Positions 1 to 5,718 of a stretch of 64,000 bases of DNA are shown piece after piece (within the stretch, counting starts at the first letter, position 1; every line of letters starts with the position of its first letter). This DNA is from Roseivirga ehrenbergii. GTDB taxonomy: Bacteria > Bacteroidota > Bacteroidia > Cytophagales > Cyclobacteriaceae. Where the stretch lies: the NCBI RefSeq assembly GCF_001593005.1, contig NZ_LQZQ01000049.1, positions 186,001 through 250,000 of the forward strand. Direction: 5' to 3'. The position numbers and the translations under genes are program-made. The notes below the pieces were generated by a model. That model saw only the letters and a list, made by a program, of their open reading frames with translations. It did not search any database and was not told where the DNA came from.

Positions 1-168
1 AGTGCTTTCCCAATTCACACACCAATACATGTTTTCTTCATAGACATGGATAGTGAATGCTTTTTCGGGCTTTTGTTTTTGCAAATCATCTACCAATAAG
101 GTCAACTGATTTGTAATACCCGAGATGAGTTTTGTTCTTTCATTTTCAATATCCTTTTTCGTTTTCAT
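1..168 (-). CDS. Hypothetical protein, 3' end outside window
   Basis: An ATG at 168 opens a frame on the minus strand that stays open to the window edge, 56 codons. The product begins MKTKKDIENERTKLISGITN and continues with a charged stretch rich in Lys and Glu, then a more hydrophobic part ending near CVNW. No signal peptide or membrane segment is visible. I do not recognise a family. The only neighbour inside the window is the repeat-rich gap to its right, so context says nothing about its job. It is called a gene because the frame is open, starts with ATG and has coding-like composition. Confidence 0.5.
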   Translation of the reverse strand, partial: MKTKKDIENERTKLISGITNQLTLLVDDLQKQKPEKAFTIHVYEENMYWCVNWEST

Positions 169-390
169 TGTTCAATTTAATGTTGGGCAATGTTGCATGT
201 CCACTAAGGTTCCAGTGTCTTATGCTCTGTAATTTATCACCATCTATTAATACGTCCAAAGTTGAGATTACATTAGCTCTCTGACCTAATACAAATAGGG
301 AGGGGGTGAGCGCGATGAATTGGTTGCTTATTTAGCCGCAAAGGGGAAATTAGTTGAACGAGAATGATCTAGAGCCTCTGACCCGTGAAA

Positions 391-478
391 GATTAATTAT
401 TCGATGATGTCTCTTTTCTTTCCCTGAGCCTGCCTGGTGTAGGAAAGGAACGAAGGGTCTAAAACCTCAATGTTGGGG
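391..478 (+). repeat. Interspersed repeat, copy 1 of 3
   Basis: The stretch starts GATTAATTATTCGATGATG, passes through CTTTTCTTTCCCTGAG and ends CGAAGGGTCTAAAACCTCAA. The same blocks recur in the same order at 1964-2026 and 3195-3262. The middle, CCCTGAG...CGAAGGG, can pair imperfectly into a hairpin, and this copy carries about 20 extra bases in the loop. There is no coding potential. It behaves as an intergenic repeat; function unknown. Confidence 0.7.
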
Positions 479-480
479 CA

Positions 481-579
481 AACCGTTGAAACGGTTGAAT
501 CAGCTTTTGTGATTTATAGCCCACGGTTTAAACCGTGGGCTATTTAAATGCATGACTTTAGGGAATGGTTTTAACCATT
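481..579. repeat. Cluster of three short perfect palindromes
   Basis: Three different inverted repeats lie within 100 bases: 481-496 (AACCGTT, 2-nt loop, AACGGTT), 516-543 (28 bases without a loop; left half ATAGCCCACGGTTT) and 564-579 (AATGGTT, TT, AACCATT). They resemble REP-type hairpins and match in design, not sequence, those at 27972-28137. The 169-673 gap holds these, the repeat at 391-478 and the hairpin at 637-661, but no gene that I can support. Confidence 0.65.
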
Positions 580-636
580 TTAATCAGGTTGTTGGTCTTA
601 GTGAGAGGTAAGGCCAGTTGGGTTAATCCTTAGTGG

Positions 637-661
637 CTTGTTGGTGAAGAACACCAACAAG
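637..661. repeat. Hairpin downstream of DUF6090 gene
   Basis: CTTGTTGGTG, five loop bases and CACCAACAAG form a perfect 10-bp stem 12 bases beyond the stop of the minus-strand gene at 674. A related string, GAAGAACACCAACTAGCGCG, lies upstream of that gene at about 1943-1962. There is no U-tract, so it may be a repeat and not a rho-independent terminator. Confidence 0.45.
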
Positions 662-673
662 GGCGTGACCCCT

Positions 674-1804
674 TTAGTTTTCCAACTTCAAATCTGAAAG
701 TACCTTTATGGCGCCCTCATTCTCTGGGTTTAACGCAATGGATTTTTGATAAGCTTTAATCCCATTTTCTATATCTCCTATACGCAATAAACACTCGCCA
801 TAACTGTCATAAGTATTCCAAGCTTCTGGATACAACTCGATATTCAGTTCAAACACTTTTAGGGCCTTGCGATTTTCCTTCGTTGTATTTAAATAATAGT
901 AGCCCAATGCGTTTATAGAGGCTTCAGAGATATTGTATTCAGGGTCGTTTCTGTCTTGCTCTTTTATTAAGGTAATAATCTCATCCACTGTTTTACCCTC
1001 TTCTAACAGCTCAGGTAATGGTATCAAGTCGCTAAAAACTCTATCAATGCTTTTATGGGGGCTGCCTAGCTCGTAATTTATGACGGTAAATAAATTATTC
1101 AAAGCATTTTTCATGCTATTAAAACTTTTGAGTTCATCTTTTTCAGTAACATACTTAAAAGTAAAGGCCGACTTTAAAGTCAATGCTATTTCTGGAAGAT
1201 CATCGGCTATCGTTCCTTTATACAGTTGACCTGTTACTTTAGATAGGTCTAGCGTTGGAAAACCATTTGGGGTGTATCCTAATTTTGTGGCCTCCAAAAA
1301 CTGATTTATAAAAGTTTCATTATTACTCAGCTTTGCTTTAATCACTAGGTCTTGAAGATTTTTTAAGTCAATGAGGCTGTTCTTTATGTTAGAAGGTAAA
1401 AGCCTTATGTCGCCAGTGTTCTCCAGCGTTTCAATTGTATTCTTATTGAAGCTAAGGTTGTTATAAAAGGGGTTAAGCTTGGTAGAGCTTTCAACAACTG
1501 CTTCTAAACTTTCTTGATTTGGAAGAGCGGTTATATACGCTTCGTAAAGAGCAATATTAGACTCTAAATCAGATATTTGAGCGTTAATATAAGGGTAGTC
1601 TTTCGCTAAATCCTGTAAAATTTGATTGTAGTAGCTTTTTAAAGCGTCAGCACTTTTTCTTTTTTCATTCAAAGTGTTTAGCTGAAGCGCAATCAGAATC
1701 CCGATTACCACAAGTACAATTTCGCCAACTGCATATTTTAAGTATCTACCTATTTTACCCTCTGAAAGTAATTTTTGCCGTGTTTTTCTAAAGATTTTAA
1801 TCAT
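674..1804 (-). CDS. DUF6090-family membrane protein with TPR tail
   Basis: This 376-aa protein starts with a basic stretch (MIKIFRKTRQKLL) and one transmembrane helix at about residues 25-43 (YAVGEIVLVVIGILIALQLN). That N-terminal signature is typical of the DUF6090 family, which is abundant in Bacteroidota and of unknown function. The middle (45-270) is helical and hydrophilic. The last 90 residues look like two or three TPR units (for example AYQKSIALNPENEGAIKVL), suggesting protein-protein contact. It is expected to be inner-membrane anchored with a short cytoplasmic N-terminus. It stands alone, flanked by repeats on both sides, consistent with an accessory gene. The ATG start is supported by the conserved N-terminal motif. 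Confidence 0.8.
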   Translation of the reverse strand: MIKIFRKTRQKLLSEGKIGRYLKYAVGEIVLVVIGILIALQLNTLNEKRKSADALKSYYNQILQDLAKDYPYINAQISDLESNIALYEAYITALPNQESLEAVVESSTKLNPFYNNLSFNKNTIETLENTGDIRLLPSNIKNSLIDLKNLQDLVIKAKLSNNETFINQFLEATKLGYTPNGFPTLDLSKVTGQLYKGTIADDLPEIALTLKSAFTFKYVTEKDELKSFNSMKNALNNLFTVINYELGSPHKSIDRVFSDLIPLPELLEEGKTVDEIITLIKEQDRNDPEYNISEASINALGYYYLNTTKENRKALKVFELNIELYPEAWNTYDSYGECLLRIGDIENGIKAYQKSIALNPENEGAIKVLSDLKLEN

Positions 1805-1963
1805 AGATTAATGCTTGGTTGTAGCTTCAGAATGTAGTTTTAATGAAGCACAAACTTGTATTACACCAGTTGGATGAGTTTTATATTTCCCGTAATTTAT
1901 TAAAAAGTCCTTATGCCCCATAGATAAAAAATGCAGGAGTGAGAAGAACACCAACTAGCGCGT

Positions 1964-2026
1964 GATTATTCGATGATGTCTCTTTTCTTTCCCTGAGGAA
2001 CGAAGGGTCTAAAACTTCAATGTTAG
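1964..2026 (+). repeat. Interspersed repeat, copy 2 of 3
   Basis: This is the shortest copy of the 391-478 repeat. It begins GATTATTCGATGATGTCTC, continues CTTTTCTTTCCCTGAG and, after a shortened loop, CGAAGGGTCTAAAAC. It sits just after a GAAGAACACCAAC string that also occurs near 646-658. The 1805-2496 gap otherwise holds the paired palindromes and the first 320-bp unit. Confidence 0.7.
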
Positions 2027-2057
2027 AGGTAATTCTAATAGAAGCTTTTGTCTTATC

Positions 2058-2145
2058 CATCGGTTCAAAACCGACTGGTCTTACATCCTCGATACAATGG
2101 AGGGTGAATGTAGACTTATCTTATATCCGCGATGCAATCGAGGAT
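2058..2145. repeat. Degenerate paired-palindrome repeats
   Basis: CGGTTcaaAACCG (2061-2073) is followed by a CTTACATCCTCGATACAAT block and then a second CGATGCAATCGAGGATG block near 2130-2145. These are worn versions of the clean pair at 2438-2485. A short plus-strand open frame across them has no coding character. Confidence 0.5.
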
Positions 2146-2162
2146 GAGCTGGGTCTCAGCGA

Positions 2163-2482
2163 GACGCGAAGACCAGTGGGAGATACAATGCTTTATCAAC
2201 GTGAAAAGATGCTTACAGCATGACTTCGATTTGATGTTTGTGCTAATAATATGATATATCGGACAAGCCTGCTTTACAGTCACCCTGAAAGGGTCTTTTT
2301 CAGAAATATAGATGGCATGACGCTCCGAATGAGCCTTATCTCGTTCTGATTCCGAAGTCTTGGAAGTCCCCAAGATCCGCTTGCTATACCCTGTGATTGC
2401 AAGGCTTTGAAATAGAAAGGTTTCTATTAGTATATCCATCGGTTCGAAACCGATTTGTCTTACATCCTCGATACAATCGAGG
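2163..2482. repeat. 320-bp direct repeat, unit A
   Basis: This block aligns base for base without gaps to 3338-3657; by eye I count six mismatches. It begins GACGCGAAGACCAGTGGGAG and ends in a two-palindrome module (2438-2485). Small inverted repeats inside include AGATGCTtacAGCAT and ACCCTgaAAGGGT (2282-2294). Both copies keep a minus-strand frame open for about 100 codons, but the differing bases and overlap with palindromes argue for a structured non-coding element. The two copies bracket the toxin-antitoxin pair. Confidence 0.8.
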
Positions 2483-2485
2483 ATG
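2438..2485. repeat. Paired palindrome module (BIME-like)
   Basis: ATCGGTTcgaAACCGAT (2438-2454) and CATCCTCGATacaATCGAGGATG (2463-2485) are two tight hairpins joined by an 8-base spacer TTGTCTTA-like sequence. The same pair recurs at 3613-3657 and, worn, at 2058-2145 and 3134-3183. The architecture resembles bacterial interspersed mosaic elements built from REP units. Confidence 0.65.
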
Positions 2486-2496
2486 AGTTGGAATCG

Positions 2497-2811
2497 TTAT
2501 TTTTCGCTCTGTAAAATTTCTAGTAATTTTTTAGGGTTCTGTCGGTTATCCCAAAAGGCAGAAATCAGAATGGAGTCTTTCGTTACTTTATAATAGATGC
2601 TGAAGTTACCTAGTGAGGCTACGAAAACATCTTTAAAATCAGTGGATTTGTAAATGAAGGGAGATTGGGCGATTTGCTTAGTTCGTTCGGCAACTAAACG
2701 GACCAATTTTTTTGAATATCGGGGTGATTTGTTCCTATTTACCCAATATTCGAGTACTCCGACAAATTGGATATCGGCTGTTTTAGTCCATATCACATTG
2801 CGTTCAGCCAT
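2497..2811 (-). CDS. ParE/RelE-type toxin of a type II TA pair
   Basis: The 104-residue basic protein has the RelE/ParE superfamily pattern: an N-terminal strand (VIWTKTADIQFVGVLEYW), a helical middle with a Lys/Arg-rich helix (SKKLVRLVAERTKQIAQSP), and C-terminal strands (VFVASLGNFSIYYKV, ILISAFWDNRQNPKKL). Members are mRNA interferases or gyrase poisons; the sequence alone does not say which. It is translated second in a two-gene unit, overlapping the antitoxin gene by 19 bases, as is common for TA operons. Its stop lies 11 bases from a palindrome module, and the unit is bracketed by 320-bp direct repeats, so it looks like a mobile cassette. Length fits the family. Confidence 0.8.
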   Translation of the reverse strand: MAERNVIWTKTADIQFVGVLEYWVNRNKSPRYSKKLVRLVAERTKQIAQSPFIYKSTDFKDVFVASLGNFSIYYKVTKDSILISAFWDNRQNPKKLLEILQSEK

Positions 2812-3035
2812 TCCAGATTTCGTTTGTGCATTTCATCTTGTGAAATCAACCTTCCGTTTTTTATGTCTTCCTCACTCATTTCCAACATCTTTTTTTGTTC
2901 CTCCGAAAGTTGAACAGTTTGGCTTTCCGGTACACTAGAAGAAGCGAGCTTGTCCAGTGCTTCCAAAACCTCCTTGTTTTGTATCGTTAGGATCTTGTCA
3001 ATCAATCCATTCCTTAATTTATCTACAGTTGCCAT
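2793..3035 (-). CDS. Antitoxin partner of the ParE/RelE-type toxin
   Basis: This 80-residue acidic protein lies upstream of and overlaps the toxin gene by 19 bases. Its N-terminus (DKLRNGLIDKILTIQNKEVL) forms amphipathic helices. The C-terminal part (LSEEQKKMLEMSEEDIKNGR) is the acidic toxin-wrapping segment seen in many Bacteroidota ParE/RelE antitoxins. I see no clear ribbon-helix-helix or HTH, so DNA binding is uncertain. ATG at 3035. By family knowledge the pair would be autoregulated, but no clear operator is visible upstream. Confidence 0.75.
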   Translation of the reverse strand: MATVDKLRNGLIDKILTIQNKEVLEALDKLASSSVPESQTVQLSEEQKKMLEMSEEDIKNGRLISQDEMHKRNLEWLNAM

Positions 3036-3133
3036 GTTGATTTTCTTTACCTAAATATCTTTAAAATTGATGAATTTGACTAATGCTTCATTACCTGTTT
3101 AACTGGAAAACCTGGTGCAAAGTTAGTTTACCC

Positions 3134-3183
3134 CATCGGTTAAAAACTGAATTGTCTTACATCCTCGATGCAATCGTGGATGA
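3134..3183. repeat. Worn paired-palindrome module
   Basis: CATCGGTTAAAAACTGA, the spacer ATTGTCTTA and CATCCTCGATGCAATCGTGG reproduce the 2438-2485 module with several mismatches that weaken both stems. It lies between the antitoxin promoter side and repeat copy 3. Confidence 0.55.
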
Positions 3184-3194
3184 GTTGGGGTGAA

Positions 3195-3262
3195 GATTAA
3201 TTGTTCGATGATGCCTCTTTTTCTTTCCCTGAGTGTGCGAAGGGTCTAAAACCTCAATATTG
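3195..3262 (+). repeat. Interspersed repeat, copy 3 of 3
   Basis: GATTAATTGTTCGATGATG, CTCTTTTTCTTTCCCTGAG, then CGAAGGGTCTAAAACCTCAA: the same blocks as 391-478 and 1964-2026 with a few changes. It directly follows the worn palindrome module. Confidence 0.7.
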
Positions 3263-3279
3263 GAAATAAATGTGGTTTC

Positions 3280-3328
3280 CCAAGGACAGAGTCCTTGGTG
3301 AATAGTGGTCACAGGTTCGGAGAACCTG
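3280..3328. repeat. Two adjacent tiny-loop palindromes
   Basis: CCAAGGACagaGTCCTTGG (3280-3298) and CAGGTTCggaGAACCTG (3312-3328) are perfect stems with 3-base loops. They differ in sequence from the other palindromes of the island but share their design. The 3036-3692 gap holds only repeats. Confidence 0.65.
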
Positions 3329-3337
3329 CGACAGTGG

Positions 3338-3657
3338 GACGCGAAGACCAGTGGGAGATACAATGCTTTAACAACGTGAAAAGATGCTTACAGCATGACT
3401 TAGATTTGATGTTTGTGCTAATAATATGATATATCGGACAAGCCTGCTTTACAGACACCCTGTAAGGGTCTTTTTCAGAAATATAGATGGCATGACGCTC
3501 CGAATGAGCCTTATCTCGTTCTGATTCCGAAGTCTTGGAAGTCCCCAAGATCCGCTTGCTATACCCTGTGATTGCAAGGCTTTGAAATAGAGAGGTTTCT
3601 ATTAGTATATCCATCGGTTCGAAACCGATTTGTCTTGCATCCTCGATACAATCGAGG
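3338..3657. repeat. 320-bp direct repeat, unit B
   Basis: This is the second copy of the 2163-2482 element, gap-free with about six substitutions. One change turns the ACCCTgaAAGGGT stem into ACCCTgtAAGGGT, which leaves the stem intact. It ends with the paired palindromes at 3613-3657, 35 bases before the stop codon of the NACHT gene. Confidence 0.8.
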
Positions 3658-3692
3658 AGGTGTTGGGGAGCCTGCGATAGTGGGGTTGGACT

Positions 3693-5477
3693 TTAGGTGG
3701 GTATCTTATCAATTTTGGTGATATCAATCAGGCCTTCGGAGTCTAATAGCTTAATGTAGTCCAAGTGGATATCTCCGTAAGCTGGATGAGTTACAAATAA
3801 GTTACTAGCTTCGTGTGATAATCTTGAAAGAGTACAGGCGTTATTCACTACTTGAATAAATTGATAGTCTCTTAATACGAGCACTAATGACTCTTTCGTA
3901 TTGAGCAGCTTTAAGAAATCGAGAATCAAATACTTTGCTTCTTCATCTCCATGAGTATCGAACATAATTTGGACTATTGTATAACCAAGTTCATGGTCTT
4001 TATCAAATGTTGGTACTTCTACTAAAAGCCGCTCCAAAAGTCTTCTTATTGAACTTTTTGATCTATTTACCAAATTTCTATTTCTTATCAAGTTTGCAAA
4101 CCATTCATTGGGTGCTTGTGATAAACAGATAGCGATAGCCAGGGGTTCTGGGTATTCATGAAAGTAATTTATTACTTCCTTTGAAAAAGGTAAGGTCAGA
4201 ATATGTCTAGCACATAGGTATTCCTGAATAGAGAGGTGTGAAAATTCGTATTTGTTGTATCCAAGCTCAATTATAATACCGTTATGAGACTCAATCTCCG
4301 AGACTACATCATGCAGTTCCTCAATGGGTAATGAATACTTCTTATGAAGTTTTTCATAAATATTCCCAATTTCTTTAGAATTGAAAGACTTTGATTTCAA
4401 CTTGTACATTAGAGCAAAAGCAACCTCGGATAAAAATCTAAGTTTCGCTCTAGTGCCGAAGCCCGAGTATTTTGATTTTCTTTTTATACCTCGTTGCTCA
4501 TCCCAGTCTCTAATTACTAGGAAGGTCATTTCTTCATATACTTCATTTGGTTCTTCTGGTAGTGAGTTTTCTTTATCATAGAGAATTAATAGAATCGTAA
4601 GAAATATCGGACGATTGGCTAAGTCGGTATATGGTTTCAATTCAAGTTCCTTTAAAAAAGCTTTGTAGGTTCTTGGAAGCCATTTTTTAGATATTTTTAT
4701 AATTCTGTCTTTTGATAAACTTCGAATATGGTAGTACTCAAAATGATTTGCTCGCTTAGTAAAATGCGATTTTCTTACTGATACAACTATTCTTGCTTGG
4801 TTTAACTTTAAACCTAAAGATTCGATTTCGTTAAAAATTTCACCTTGTATTTCAGTTCTTACTTCATCAAGGCCATCCAAGAATAGGAGAACTTTGTTAT
4901 AGTTTAAAAATTTCGGAAGGAAAACCTCGATAGGTTCTTCACCGATAAAGGCCTTAATAATATCAGGTTTGCTGCCTTCTAATTTTACATATTTAGGTTG
5001 AATTCCAAAAATATCTAAAACCTCTTCTGAAATTGATTCGAATTTCAGACTTCTTAATCTTACTAAAATTGGAATTGCGAAGTTAGAGTCGTGGTTAGTG
5101 AAAAATTTTTGAATCAGTCTTTTTATCGTAGTCGTCTTACCAGAGCCAGGGCTTCCAATTATTATAGAATTTGTTCTTTCGTTAAGAAACTCCTCCTCAG
5201 AAATAACGGTATTTCTAGTATTGATATTGGAGGATATTTCTAATTCCGTTGAGAATAACTCAGTATCTCTAGGGTTAGAAAATCCCATAAGTGGAATCTT
5301 ATTTGACCAGTTAACGATATCAATGCAATGAACTTCAAGTTTTTCGGGCAAACAACGAACTGTATTCTTAAAAATGGATCGCTTCTCTTGTTTAATCCAA
5401 GGAAGAAAATTCTTTGAGAAGTTGTCTATTATCGGTTTGATTAATTCCTTTCCTAGAATGGGTACTAATTCGTTCAT
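3693..5477 (-). CDS. NACHT-domain NTPase, probable defence protein
   Basis: The 594-aa protein has a NACHT STAND NTPase core: Walker A GSPGSGKTT (108-116), Walker B LLFLDGLDEV (197-206) with the DGLDE signature, an ARIVVSVR sensor strand (228-235), the ANRPIFLTILLILY helix (287-300) and an FSHLSIQEYLCARHIL motif near 420 that is typical of NACHT winged-helix regions. Residues 1-100 and the last 150 match nothing I recognise, and there are no obvious LRRs, TPRs or nuclease motifs. Bacterial NACHT proteins of this shape have antiphage activity in known cases; that role here is inference. It sits alone on the minus strand beside a TA cassette and repeats, which fits an accessory defence locus. 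Codon use looks A+T-rich. ATG at 5477. Confidence 0.85.
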   Translation of the reverse strand: MNELVPILGKELIKPIIDNFSKNFLPWIKQEKRSIFKNTVRCLPEKLEVHCIDIVNWSNKIPLMGFSNPRDTELFSTELEISSNINTRNTVISEEEFLNERTNSIIIGSPGSGKTTTIKRLIQKFFTNHDSNFAIPILVRLRSLKFESISEEVLDIFGIQPKYVKLEGSKPDIIKAFIGEEPIEVFLPKFLNYNKVLLFLDGLDEVRTEIQGEIFNEIESLGLKLNQARIVVSVRKSHFTKRANHFEYYHIRSLSKDRIIKISKKWLPRTYKAFLKELELKPYTDLANRPIFLTILLILYDKENSLPEEPNEVYEEMTFLVIRDWDEQRGIKRKSKYSGFGTRAKLRFLSEVAFALMYKLKSKSFNSKEIGNIYEKLHKKYSLPIEELHDVVSEIESHNGIIIELGYNKYEFSHLSIQEYLCARHILTLPFSKEVINYFHEYPEPLAIAICLSQAPNEWFANLIRNRNLVNRSKSSIRRLLERLLVEVPTFDKDHELGYTIVQIMFDTHGDEEAKYLILDFLKLLNTKESLVLVLRDYQFIQVVNNACTLSRLSHEASNLFVTHPAYGDIHLDYIKLLDSEGLIDITKIDKIPT

Positions 5478-5640
5478 CAGGTAAATAATATTAGATATAA
5501 TTCATTTTTAAATCATCTACATCGCGTTTATATAAGGAAGTTGCTTAAAACTTTTCTTACAACCAATTGATTTGTTTAAATACAGGGATATAATTGACTA
5601 ATTAGGTAAAGTATAGGAGTCGTATCTACGAAACCCCAAC

Positions 5641-5670
5641 AAAAAAACCACTCCTTCCGAAGTGGGTTTT
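5641..5670 (-). terminator. Rho-independent terminator of purL
   Basis: AAAACCACT and AGTGGGTTTT pair around a CCTTCCGA loop with one bulge. Read on the minus strand, the stem is followed by a run of seven T. It lies about 50 bases after the purL stop codon. Confidence 0.7.
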
Positions 5671-5718
5671 GATACTTTATAAGCCTTAGCCGCTTAATAC
5701 TCAATACATATTACCGAG

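Noticed and set aside
2020-2223. 67-aa plus-strand frame
   Set aside because: Lies wholly inside repeat sequence and has no recognisable domain.
2116-2439. 107-aa frame within unit A (and 3309-3614 in unit B)
   Set aside because: The frame overlaps palindromic repeat units, shares its sequence with a repeat copy, and is low in coding character. Annotated as repeat; it could be a real protein only if codon-level conservation is shown.
480-3700. Possible CRISPR array
   Set aside because: Palindromes differ from one another, spacing is irregular and no cas genes are visible.
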